64,000 nt of DNA from Dipetalonema caudispina. Lineage: Eukaryota > Nematoda > Chromadorea > Rhabditida > Onchocercidae. The stretch spans positions 372,001 to 436,000 of the forward strand of contig JABVXV010000002.1 in assembly GCA_013365325.1 (NCBI GenBank). The letters are read 5' to 3'. Positions 46,188 to 58,357 of the stretch are shown piece after piece. Under the pieces are notes generated by a model. It was given only the letters and a program-made list of their open reading frames with translations, was not told the DNA's origin and searched no databases. Positions within the stretch are counted from its first letter, which is position 1. Each line of letters begins with the position of its first letter. The position numbers were made by a program, and so were the translations under genes.

Positions 46188-48649
46188 CTGAAATATACAT
46201 TTGACAACCAATCACTCTCTTCATACTATCTACTGTGTGAAAATAAACGATAAGCGACCTAAAATTAAACCAGACCATCCGTTCAGTAATCCTTCTCCTC
46301 TTAAAGAAGGATAATTAAGCCATAAATAAAAAAAAAGAAGAGATAGAGAGGATAAGTATTATTCATAGAGAAGGCATTACTTGCATTATTGGGGGGCCAA
46401 TATTAGGGAAGAAAGTAATACATAATGAAAAACTGAAAGGACCACAAAAGTAGCATATGTAAGACTAATATCAATCCCGTTTTAGGACTAAACAAACTAT
46501 CTGAGAAAGGTCAGATTTCCTGATGACACAGTATAGAATAAGAATGGGTTTTTGAGAGTGTGACACATGCCGAAGTGATAAGAGAGAGGATGGGAAAGAT
46601 GGAAGCACGGTGAGTGATATAAGTGGTTGTCAGTTTATTTCCCTGTAAGCCTTAATTGGACGAAAGATCAAACGCAATAGTAGTAGCTGATGACGTTTCA
46701 ACGGAAGAATAGTGACAAATAAAAAAGTAACAGCTTGTTGACTCCACTTCACTCGTCCTATCGTCATCATTACCTTCGACAAATTCAAAGACCAATCACA
46801 TGAATATTGCCTTTAATGATGGAAACATTAATGAACATAGCAACCCTCTTTTTATGGAATGTCAGAGGTCAATACGGCTAGCCAATCCATCTGACAAGCA
46901 AGATATCTTATCTTAGCCACTAGTGACCTAAAATATACGACATAACCTGTTTCGTTATTGGATCTTTTCACACTGAGTCTATCAAGTTTCCCATTTCCTT
47001 CACAAGAGATAGTCTAATAGTTAATGTTGAAAAATTGCTCTTGTAAAAATTCAAGATTATTGCTCTCTCTCTCTCTCTCTCTCCCTCCATCTCTTTTCTT
47101 AACTCTCTTCTTTCATTCTTTTCTTATTATCGAAAACGGCATACATTATCATAGCTATACAGAGAAGGCAAGGTAGATAGAAGACACGTGCGTGTGAAGT
47201 AAGTAAATGTGTAAGTAATTGCTATATATGTGATAACTTCACTTCAAACAAGTATCTTTCCTCATCTCTCTTCAACATACACCTGTACAGATAGAAATAT
47301 TGAAGCCGTTGGTGAGAAGAAATTTCTGCTCAATTGCATCTTTTAATAGTGAAAGATCAGCTGTTACCGGCATTTCTCATTCCATCTTTCAACAGATAGA
47401 TGCTGCATACCACCCACACACATGCAAACGGCCACATATGCACGCATAAGATAGCTTGCAGCTAACATCTTCACTGCTTAGTTGCATGATTATAAGAAAA
47501 GATTTTATCATTTACATTTGTACGTATTCTTCTATATGTGACACATGACATATTCTATTTGTTGTTTTTTTAGGAAAGTTATTGATAAACAAATTAATGA
47601 GATTAATTTTATTTCTACACTGATAATATCGAAGGTTGTGTTTTATGATATCATTTAACTTCAACGATAGTAATGATAAATGATAAACATGAAGAGTATA
47701 TTTCTTTCATCATTTTCCTATTAACTATTTCCATCACCACTTTTTAAGAAATTTATAAAATTTTTTTTATTCCCATTACAATATGGTCAGTTATTAGTTT
47801 CATTTTCTTTCACTATAGATTGTTCATATTTTTGGTGAAACTTAAAGTACATCATTGTGAAAAATAGTTCTCCTCTTTCTTCTATCATCATTATTTTTCT
47901 ACTTTGTTGAATGAGTGAGTAAGTGAATGATTGTTTGAACACGGTTGCGCTTCCCTTTTTATTATATTACCTACATATAATTTTACAGATATTTTGTTCT
48001 GATTATTTTAAATGCATTTTCACATTGATTTATTTTGCATAATTTTTACGGTACCATCGATATTCGTTTCATTATGTTCATAGATGAATGATAATATCAT
48101 GAATGAAAGAATTGATGCTTGAAATATAAGGATGATAGAAAGTGAATTATAATTAATGAAGCATTCTCAACTGCTATCCTTTGGATTGAGGCTATCCATT
48201 GGCTATCATTACATTACAAGGTCTAAATTAAGGCAATAAGCAAATAAGTATAATAGAATATTGTTTCGATTCATTAGTTTTGAGATAGGTCAATTGTTTG
48301 CAAGTTTAATTAATGCTGCTAGAAAGAAGTTTCTTTTTTTTTGAAATTACTAATATTCTTTAAGCAGATAGGGTTTGTTATTGTTGGTTAAGACAAGTTT
48401 CACTCATATTTTATTTTTCTTAATAGGATCGATAGGATCGGTTAACAGTTCCATAGTCGGCGATGGGCATACTTCCATTTAATCTCTAAAATTGATTTTC
48501 TTTTAAACTTTATAAAAATTACTTTAATATAGGCATATCTATTTGTCTGAACGTTTGATCTAAAAAATTGTATTTGAGCTGGATCCATTCATGCTACGGC
48601 ATGATCTTTCATGGCCGTATTAAAATTTAAGCTTTCGAAATTTTTTTAG
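46188..48649. other. Intergenic region, possibly with missing 5' exons of the SWAP70-like gene
   Basis: Divergent region with no exon I can defend. The SWAP70-like gene lacks its first 70-80 residues, so small upstream exons may be hidden here. One weak candidate is 47290-47310, after a CTGTACAG acceptor and before GTGAGA. A CT microsatellite lies at 47063-47082. Confidence 0.4.
47063..47082. repeat. (CT)n microsatellite
   Basis: Ten CT dinucleotides in the region between two divergently transcribed genes. A CT/GA tract can act as a promoter-proximal element in nematodes, but nothing here shows that directly. Confidence 0.85.
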
Positions 48650-51600
48650 GTGTTTAAAACCATCCAAACTTCAACATATACGCTTGGAAACCCTGCTAAG
48701 TTATGATGACATAAATTTAGCTACCCAAATGGCCCAAGAATCATCAGTCTCAGCGGTGAAAAATCTGGATATATTCACCGAAGATCCTTTACTGCAACGT
48801 CTTCATCGAATGTTTACCGTATTTAGTGATAATCAACGCCATATAAGTCCACATCAAGCTCATTTTATCATCGGACAGTTGTTCAGGTGATCATTCTCGG
48901 ACCGAAATTCTGGGGTCAACGCAACACAGTTTTTAGAATAATCATCAGAAAGCGCAAAAGAAACGATAGAAATAATAAATTGAAAATAATCCCCAAGAGG
49001 AATCTAGCCGATTTTTTGAGTTAGCAATCTTAAGATGTGTCCAGTACGTCGAAGATGATGAAGGACGATCTCATTTATAACCATTCCAGGTTAAATCATG
49101 GAACTGAGCAAGCACAGAACGGTTTATCAACTTTGATACGGTCCGATGCCATAACCTTCCATGATTTGTTACGGATGTGTGATTTATTATTTCCGGATCG
49201 AAAACAATTCGAACCACTGGTAGATCGGATTTTTGAGCGATATGTACAGCACATTATTTGTAAGGTCTGTCATTTATAAAGCTTTTCTAAAGTTATTCCA
49301 AGGAGCAAGATATGTTTAGAGTATAGAATTTTGGTTTTATCTGGCTGGCAGTTAACAATTGTCGAATAGAATATGTGAACAGCGCATTGTGATAATTGCT
49401 ATTGTGAGCATTAATTCCCCGGTTTATTAGTTTGGCCTTTGCTTCCTCATTAGCAACTCAATTCTTCTTTCCCTTAGTTTCAAAGTTCTAAAAATCTGAT
49501 TAAACGGTTACACCATAAATAGACAAAATGAAGAAAAAAATTATTAAAAATGAGTCGTGCAAAAAATGCAGTACTCAGCAATTTCTATTGTATACAATTT
49601 ACAACACTTAGATGGAATGGTCTGAATGTGTAAAAAAAAATCCCCCGCTCAACAAAGTCCTTTAGTCTTAAAATATTTAGACGTACTATATGAGCTTCAG
49701 TTTAACCAGCCAAACTTGAAGGGGAACGCAAATTCAGGTTTATAATTGTAAACTAACCGAAATTGACATGAATCTCGGGAATGGTTAGCATCTGTTGACA
49801 AGTCCTTCGCTTTCCCTATTTGGTCCATTTTTAGATTAATCACATTTTTATTACATTGAGTTAAATATCATAATCATAGCCTTTTTTTTTTCTTTTTACA
49901 AATCTGAAGCGAAGGTGCTTGGAAAGAAACTGTTATTTACTAGGCGAGATCGTAAGCAGTAGTGGTAAGCAGAAAAAAATAACTAAATTTAAGATGATGT
50001 GATGTCCCTTTTTGAGAATTGAAGCTATTCCATTGTTAATTCCAGGGCTTTCTATTGCACTGCAGTAAAAGTGATAAAAAGAAGCGTTGCCTGATAAAAA
50101 ACAGTAATTCTAAATGGCGAGCTTATTGGTGTACCATAACACCAGGTGCGATACATTTGTGGCCTTTGCATAAATCGACAGCTGTTAGAAACCGAAGAAC
50201 AATCGCTATTGATCAGACATCATCTGTTCAAGTTGGTTCTTTCCTTCTTTCTTATGAGCAAGCAAAATTATACTACCATTATTCTAACTCATTCTAGTTA
50301 GTCTGAAGATTTTGGAACATATAGTTCCTCAGTGATTGGCATTACATACCATTGCTACTTCCACGAAAAGATATTCAAATCAGATTTCATAGAAGTAAAA
50401 GATATAGACAGGAGAAAAGATCAGAATGAGTCATAGTTAATGTTGTAAAGGCGTTTTTTTTTTCGCTCTCAGATATCATTGATGAAAATCTCTGAGGACA
50501 ATTGGGAGATGGAACGGGAAGGTATTCTGGTGACATCATGAGCGGGGGGTGGGGGGTCTATCATTTTGGACTGACAAAATGAAGCGTTTAATTTTAGAAG
50601 AAACGATGCAAAAACTTTGTCTAAAAGTCTACGGCTACTAAAATTGCTCAACTCCTGATAATAATATCTGATAATAATATATATATATATAATAATATCT
50701 ATTAGGTAGGAATATTTGATGAGGAACGATTTACATGGTTACTTACGGCAGAATCAAAACAGAAATACGAATTTGGTCATTTCGATGAATTACGACGGAA
50801 GCACTGGATATGCGGTAATGCTACTTTAATTCATTTAATAATGTATGCGCCGCAGTTCACTCGTACGGAAGTGAAATTATGACGTTTTTCGAGTTGAATT
50901 AAAATTTCGAAAGAGATTGGTAATGAGTCAATCTTTATCAGCTGTAAAATTACAGCAATGAACTTGGCTATAGAGCGAAGATCGGTAGAGGATTTACAGA
51001 AGCATGACCAAGAATGTTCGCGTAACACAGAGTGTCGTGTACTACGAGACAAAAATTTATCCTGGAGACTGGCACTTGAGTGTGAAAATGAGCGGTTGAT
51101 GCAATTACTAGATGATCAAAGAAAGGCTCTTCGCGATGAGGAAATCGTTAGAACGATAGCTGCTAGGTATATGTGTTTGTTGTGTTGAAAATTTCTAGAA
51201 GAGATGAAAGTTTCGATTCAATGAAATGAAACTTTTTTCGATAAGTAATTATGTAGATTAAAAAAAGCAAACTTTTCCGGTTTAGGAGAATCACTATACT
51301 AGTGAGAGCAAAAGCATATCATATCTCTTAGTTTAAGCTTCTTAAATATGAGTACACATCTGTTCTAAGCTAGTTTTAGAGATGCCATCTATTTGTCGGA
51401 CTGACTTGCATTTAATTAGACGTGTATAGATATTTCGAATTATTTGAGGGTTGCTGGAACATATGGTTGAGGGAGCGTTGGGTAGTATCAAAATGCTGAG
51501 ATGTTTATTGAAAAGATGATACTTATTTTTAGAATTTATCTCCTCTTGACAACTATTAGCTTATCTAGTGAGTAGATAAACTGATGCCGCAGCAGCTTCT

Positions 51601-51799
51601 AATAACAAATCAAAATTCTGATTTAGATGTTATTTTTGATTCCAATCAAAACTCAATCTTTTTGTTTTTTATTAGGATGCTTGATGAAGAACGTGAGAGG
51701 CGCGAAAAGCTGGAAGAAAAGTTGCAGGGTTTGGTTAGGAATCTCGACGAAAATTGCAACAGTGATTCTCGAACGAAAAAAGGTTTTCTGGAAGGTTGA
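48650..51799 (+). CDS. SWAP70/DEF6-like protein (PH domain, coiled coil), 5' end missing
   Basis: Exons 48650-48886, 49090-49264, 50046-50231, 50706-50814, 50956-51166 and 51676-51799 agree in phase and give 346 residues. SWAP70/DEF6 proteins bind phosphoinositides and regulate Rac and actin. Matches in order: the N-terminal helical part (NLDIFTEDPLLQRLHRMFTV, aligning with the KNPLFITDEDAFKIW region), AITFHDLLRMCDLLFPD, a PH domain (GFLLHCSKSDKKKRC, WRAYWCTITPGAIHLWPLH, FTWLLTAESKQKYEFGHFDE) and a coiled coil (DDQRKALRDEEIVRTIAARM, LDEERERREKLEEKLQG). The family's N-terminal 70-80 residues are not found: the first exon has an acceptor at 48648-48649 and phase requiring an earlier exon. If instead it is the first exon, translation would start at Met 48729. 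The coiled coil is much shorter than in vertebrates, and the C-terminal actin-binding part is absent. Confidence 0.82.
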
Positions 51800-52705
51800 A
51801 AGTTCAAAAATGCATCTAAAATTCACTGACAATAGCAACAGTTAAGAAGTTCTCATTGGATAAGAACATTTTTTAAACAAGCTGGGTGATGGAAAGTTTT
51901 ACCTTGTCAAAAAATGTAAAAGCGATGGGAAAGAAGACTTCAAGAAGATTTGTAATGTCTTGAAAAGAGAGAACTCTGGTGGTACCTAGCGACCACCAAG
52001 TAATCATCTAAAGTAATCATCCATTTACAGGATGAAATATTCCAACGAATGTTTGAATATATTATTTACGGGTTCGAATGATGGAAATGTGAATGGACCC
52101 AGTAATATCTGCAAAGTGGAAGAGATTAAAAATATCTGTATAAAAGTTTTGTGCCCCAAATAATATAGCCTCATCACCGAGTATATGCATGTAGTGAAAA
52201 AGACAATTGGTTTTAAAGTGGAAGACAGTGAACTTCCTTTCACCTAAAAAAAACTGATACTTTAAGCTGTTTATGTTGCAGCCACAGTAAAATTGGTCGT
52301 TCCGAACTGAATCATTCACCAAACAGTATTCGGCATCGATATCTGCATCAATTATAAATTTTTTAGACATCTACACAACGCCGAACGACCAGTTAATATG
52401 TTGCTTAGTTAGTAGGACAAAATACAGAAAATAAACACGTAAAATGTAATGTGTAGAGATCAAGTATAGCATAAAAAAAAAACACGGATCATAAGCTATA
52501 CATTGAAAGGAGTATCAACATAAATGAATACTATTTTGATATACATATTCTAGACAAATTTGCTGAGCATAATAAGTAAGGGAGATTGAGTACTAGTTTA
52601 TACATCCGTAATGTGATATATACGGGTATTCCATGAAAGAAAGCATTAAAGTAAGTCAGACTTTGTAGTAGAAATTAAATACAGAAAATATACGAAGAAA
52701 TATAA
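51800..52705. other. Convergent spacer with a weak minus-strand frame
   Basis: 3' UTRs of the SWAP70-like gene (plus) and the coiled-coil gene (minus). A 102-codon minus-strand frame (52370-52062) starts at an ATG just after TGTAG and reads MSKKFIIDADIDAEYCLVND at first. Its later part is Phe/His-rich and has no homology I recognise, so I do not call a gene. A stem TGGTGG/CCACCA with a ten-base loop lies near 51972-51993. Confidence 0.4.
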
Positions 52706-55700
52706 CTACATGGAAAAAAGACTACACCAATTCTCGGGTTCCATTCCAGTCCGATTTACTTTCAGGGCTTGTTGTATCACTTGTCGATATTCTTCGCCTA
52801 CAAACATATTTTCAACTTGAAAAAAGTGGTTCCGTTGAGTCTGAATTCATCGATGAAATTTGAAACAGAAGACTGAAATATGCAGAAGGATAACGCATAA
52901 ACTGATTAGTGTAGTACAGTTGCAATTCATTTTGAGAACATGTCGTATACAGTGTGAATAAATTTAATCGTCAACGTCCGACGAATTCTTGGATATTCCC
53001 TCTATATAAGCCTCCTAGTATTGTACTGCTGCCTTCGGGTTCTGTTCGAATAGTAACATTGAAATTTCGAGTTGAAAACGGAGCGATCCTTGAACTCACA
53101 TAAATCAGTCTACACAACTGGTCATATTTTAGTTCTGCTCTAATTAGCTTTGCTCCAAGTTCCTAAACATGCATTTTCGTGACTTGATCAAGAAAAAATT
53201 CAAGTTTTTTGTGAAAATCAGGAATGGGCACTTTTTACTTTGAGAATTGAAGGGTGTTAAGTATCACACATTCCAATTTCACAAAATTCCAACCATTCTA
53301 TCCCAGTTCCGTTCATGATATAAAATCGACAGGAATCCATAAGTTGGATAAAGTCAACCCAAAACATACCTGTTGTACGTAGCCAATCCTCTGGCAAGCT
53401 CCCATCAATCTATTTCTTTCTTCGATCAATCTTTGTAATTCCTCAGTCTCCTCGATCTCTGATCTTATTTTTCGACACAATCCATCGATTCCTTTATGTA
53501 GTACTTTGATTTTACCACTCATACCTTCCAGTTCTTGCATATTTTCGGAAATGCTGTACACACATTCGTTCATTGTAAGAATATTAATTGAGTCACCCAC
53601 ACGTCTCTGCAAATTGTCCCCACTACTTTGCAAAGTATGTCTTTGAACCAAAGTATTTTGATAGTTTTTCAAATATTTTGCTACCATTAAAGCGCAATTT
53701 ATAACCAACAATAGAGTAGTAGATCGATGAATGTTATCCCAATATTTTCCAGAAGCGGGTCAGATACACAGAACTGATAGGATAATGCTGTTTTAAAAGC
53801 TAAAATTAGATTTGATTGAGGTAACCATGATCTGTTCCATCCTTTCCACGCGATTAATGATTGGCCAAACACTGTTAGCTAGCCCTTCCTTTTGTTTCTG
53901 ACAGATTTTCTCCAGTTTGGAATCAATTTGTGAAGTAAATTTCCTGAAATCCTGAAATTGTTTGATTATTTGTTATGGTCCTCCATGTTGGGAATCTCAA
54001 CGAAATGATCTCTATTCTATTGTCACTTTTCAGTAGAGTAACGACAAACTTAGCTTCAGGATGATTATTCGATGCAGTAAACTGGATTCAAATATTTATA
54101 AACCTCTTCAAACAATAATTATCATCAGTTAAATTTAAATCATTCAATTCACAACGATGATTATTAAGCTACCGATAGTTCTCATGTGAAGTCGCACCGT
54201 GCAAATTTTTTAATACTTTAACTTACAGTCTAATCAACCTGATATAAGCTCGACTAAATGAGGAAATAAGGTAATAACAGGTCGATTCTCGTTTTCGATA
54301 GTTGTTTCAGAGATTAAATTTTAATGAATCTGCAACCAAATAATAGTCATCTCTTCCTCAGTCTTTAGCGAAATAATGGCCAGCATATATAAGAACTTAC
54401 TTCATTTCACACTTGTTCTATTCTAATTTAAATTCAGCGAAGTACTTCGAAACTTAGTCTACTAAAGAAAATAAAAAATACCTTTTTTTTTATTTCTTCA
54501 CTTCTTGCAAAAGCCAGGGCCATGCTTGAGTTAATCAAGTAGTGAAGATGAGGCTCATTACTCAGAATGACTTCCACTGCAGCCTCAAAATTATTCAGCA
54601 GGCATGTCATCATCTTTGTTTTCGAATCATTTGCCTCATTTCTAAACCCCTTCACAAGCGCTCCTAACTTTTCTTCTAAGCGGCTTTGGAAGTTTGCAGA
54701 TTCCGCTGCAGCAAATTTCATAGTTTGGAGTGAACTAACAACTTTGTGAAAACGATAACAAAGTTCCATATTCTCTTCGTGAGCTTTTTTGAGTAGAAGT
54801 TCAAACTGAACAATTTCCAAAGCCTTCAAATGATTCTGTCGCTTTATCTCTATTAGTCTCTCTCTTGAAGCATTTTCCACTTCTCTCTTCTGTTTCTCAA
54901 ATTCTTTCTCGAATCTTTTTTTTACATCCTATACAAGTAATATCATAGATGACCTTATGCAGTAAGAATGGTAATTAATGGAAACATAACAAAAGTAATT
55001 ACAGTAACATATGCGATATGGAAAGTTTTTTTTTTTTCTAAAAATGTGGCAACGTTGTTCCGGATTTCAACCTTGTCAATTTAAAATCCCTACATTGAAT
55101 TTCAAATTTTCACAGGACTAAAAACATTTCTCGATATCTGGAGATACGATAATTTGAAAATGGATCAGTAACTTGAAAATTCCACCTCCTTTACTGCCAA
55201 TAATTCTACACCTTCGTTGCAGTTTTTCAGTAGCGCCGCGTTCAGAGCAGCAATTTTCCGTCCAACTTTTTGCAGCTGAAGTTTTTTGAACTAAGCTTAT
55301 ATTTTTCATTGATAAGTATTAAAAATGGCATAAAACACATTATACTCATAAGACTGTATCTACTTGTATTACTGCAAATAAAAAAAAAAAAAGAAAGAAA
55401 AATGTTAATTCTCGAAAGTATGCAAAATATAAGAATTACCCGTTCATTCAGTTCATCTTTCTCATTTTGATTTTGCTCGATTTCTGATTCAAAAGCGCTT
55501 TTCTGATTGAGCGCATTTTCCCTGAGTTTCCTGATTTTTTTTTCGAGACGTTTCTTTAATAAAAATATTCAAATACTTTTCAAAACTGCCGCTTAATTAT
55601 TTAGCAATCGAATTAGGAGAATAGAATTAAAATGTCCTTCATTTATTCTGGTAAATTTCGGAAACGAATAGCTGAATCATGTGATAAGGAAAAGATAACT

Positions 55701-56793
55701 GATTATTAATATCTGCTTTTTACAGTATCCAATTATTGTTATGGGGAAGAAAATTTTGTTATTTTAAAAAAATTTTAAATATCTCACGAAATATTGACAA
55801 CTTAATCAATGAATGGATAAAAATTGGCATAGATAACTGTCAGCCAAGTTCAACAACTATCATACTAGGCTAAGGACATAAAACCGCTGGGACATCTTAA
55901 ACAATTATTCTGGCAGATAACTTACACATCGAGTCTCCCAATTAATTACATCATTGGCAGGAGTAACCATTTTAGTATTTGTTCTTGCATCCTCGTCCTG
56001 AAATGAAATCTGCAATCGCTGAGTAAAAGTTAGACGTCAGAAATTATTTAAAAGGGTAATTTTAACAAAGGGAATGAATTGCTTTTCATTCAATACACTG
56101 TCGTTAAATAATGGACTTAAAAGTTCAGTTAACTTGCAAATGTACTGCTAAGCACTAAGAACATTAAAGTTTGGTCTTATTTGTAATTTTAGGCTTCAAA
56201 TTATCACAAGATACAATAAGTCTTGGTGAGTTATAATCTTGGCTTTTATGATTGGCTTACTCTAACTTTCTTTTCAAGATAAAATTGAATTACAGCACAA
56301 TTCTGTGTCCTTTCTAAACCTCGAAATACTTAATAACTCTGGTTATACACAGTATATTAAATTCAATTTCATTAGAAATTAACGGGAAGAGAAAAAGTGT
56401 ACAGTAAATAAAACAATCACAAACCGTCATTTTAGAAATGTCAGAAACATGTCTGTTAGTACGTTCTTTACGTTTTGCTCGCAATTCATCAAGCTGAAAT
56501 ATAAATTTAACTGTTCACCAAAAAGCTTCTGAATTTCAACCAAATATGAGGACATCATGCGATATTCGCTTTTCACGAGAATTTTGTGACCTGTTATTTC
56601 CATCAAGTGAACGCAAAAATTTCTTGAAAGGTAAACGTGAAATGGCAAGGAGTAAGGAATAAATAGAATCAGTTGTTATTGCAAGAAATAATTGAATTCT
56701 AACTTTGGCATTGAGAAGTTCCATTTTAAATTGCATAATTTGGCAGTTGGAACAACAATTCTCTGCAGACTCTTCTCGAAAAGTGTGCTTCAT
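52706..56793 (-). CDS. Uncharacterised coiled-coil protein, 480 residues
   Basis: Ten minus-strand exons, every one ending in phase 0: 56793-56704, 56493-56425, 55997-55926, 55553-55440, 55275-55186, 54928-54482, 53951-53826, 53606-53370, 53162-53100 and 52840-52706. The product has 480 residues. The N-terminus has a CCxxC cluster (NCCSNCQIM) next to helical segments. Coiled coils occupy about residues 78-230 (KRLEKKIRKLREN, KKRFEKEFEKQKREVENAS) and about 340-410 (EETEELQRLIEERNRLMGAC). The longest exon (149 codons) holds the best heptad pattern. The C-terminus NRTGMEPENWCSLFSM is short and polar. No membrane segment, signal or catalytic motif. A TTTCAG acceptor lies 5 bases before the ATG. 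I do not recognise the family. Centrosomal, synaptonemal or trafficking scaffolds look like this, but that is only a resemblance of architecture. Confidence 0.78.
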
Positions 56794-56798
56794 TGGTT

Positions 56799-58357
56799 CT
56801 GAAACTTGAAATTAGTAAACTAAATATAATATGAAAGTAAATAACAAATTAGGAATAACGTAAAACTCTTTGTTTCTTGCAAGAAAGCTTTCAAAATTCA
56901 ACCAAATTGTAATTTTCCTGTAAGGGAAGTTTTGCTGACTTTAAATTTAATGTTTTTATATCAATATTGACTGTTCGAACCTCAACACTACTTTATTCTT
57001 GAATTTGTTCAAGAAATCGTCAAAACTATTATAGGTCTAAAGATTCTAGATTAATTAAAGTAACTACGGCCTGCAGATGAAATTGCGGAATTTGTCAAAT
57101 CTGTTATATATTTGAGACAAAGCTTTCTGACTTATCATGAAACTACCCTGTAGGCGTCATATCGAGTTAATTTAACAAAAATATTTTGCATAATGCACTG
57201 GAAAATGTAGGAACTATATAGGGAATCTCAAAACTTCAAAATTTCCAGAAAAGCATAAAAATGTGATAATCAATGATACCGAAACGATCGTAAAGTTAAT
57301 AGTTCATATCACCTATCAAGAAAGAAATGAATAACAAATAGTTTTTGTTTATGATATGAATTTTCTGGGCGCTGTATTTTCTGAAAAAAGTTTTGTTGAA
57401 ATATGAAAGTTTCTCAATACAATTAAGCACATATCATCTATTAGTGACCGACTGACTAAAACTTGTATGATTGACTTTCCCCATGGTAATTTGTCAATTT
57501 ATTCGACAACAAAATTTCATATGCAGAAATCAGAATGGGAACTGAAAATTCGAATTTAGAAATGAATCCGAGTTTTCGAGAATCGAAACTACAATGTGAA
57601 ATATTTTTGCGGAAGAAGCTAAAATGGGTAGCTGAGGATTCAAGCAAAAGTACAATTAGATCAGAACTTCCCAACAAAATGTTATCTAAAAATTAACTGT
57701 TCCATTTTGAATCGGTTCAAAGTAATAAATGATCAGCCTAAAAGAAATGCTAATTGCGATAGAAAAAGGATATCACAAAGCGTATAATAGAGACTTCCTA
57801 GAAATGGACATAATTAAGTGATCAAGATTTGAAGGGCAGATATTAGGGATTAATAGCCAAAGAAAGGTCAAGCGACTCACGAAAAAGCGGAGAAGGAATT
57901 CTGATCTACCTAATTGTCCATCTATTATTGGAGGAAATATTCGATGTTGGCAGTAGTGATATACCGTACAGAACAGGGTAGCAAATTTCTCAGTTTTTTC
58001 CTTTACACCGCTTTCAAGTAATCGATTCCAGGTCAAGAAATTGATTCGAGTCGAAATTTTTATCGGAGGTTTCAAAAATGCCTTCTTGATTTCATCAACA
58101 GTTTTAAAATTTATCAAAGCAAAGGTTGTTAGAAGAAGATTAGCCTGATAGCTGTATAATTAACAAAGGATAGCAATTACAACAATTCAACCAATAAACG
58201 GCTTTTCGTTCCGAAAAGTTATATGGTTTCCTGATACTACTGATCCATTTTTCTTGATTTTAGTTTTAACTCTAATTGACAGTTAAGGAGTGATCAACAG
58301 TTTTTAACTTCAACTTTAATAATTAAAAAACTGAGTTATATTTTGAACAGGCAGCTT
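56799..58357. other. Spacer between PIEZO 3' end and the coiled-coil gene
   Basis: PIEZO 3' UTR and the coiled-coil gene promoter. It contains the open minus-strand frame 58154-57773 listed separately. Another minus frame at 57677-57456 has no splice support. Confidence 0.4.
57773..58154 (-). other. Long open frame, possible unassigned exon
   Basis: After a CTATCAG acceptor (58155-58161, minus) there are about 126 open codons without an ATG near the start. The first part reads ANLLLTTFALINFKTVDEIK, then KKAFLKPPIKISTRINFLTW and NRLLESG, after which a GTGTAA/GTAAAG donor would end an exon. The first 48 codons look protein-like; the rest does not. No upstream exon with an ATG was found between here and the PIEZO stop. 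It may be a chance frame, as one of this length is about what a window this size could produce. Confidence 0.22.

Noticed and set aside
52062..52370. 102-codon minus-strand frame downstream of the SWAP70-like gene
   Set aside because: Starts at an ATG and looks fair for 30 codons, then turns Phe/His-rich. No homology, and it lies in a convergent 3' UTR zone.
53607..53711. 5' extension of the 132-codon minus-strand frame
   Set aside because: The part upstream of the TTTGCAG acceptor at 53607 has no upstream splice site in the right phase. Starting the exon at 53606 joins the previous exon perfectly.
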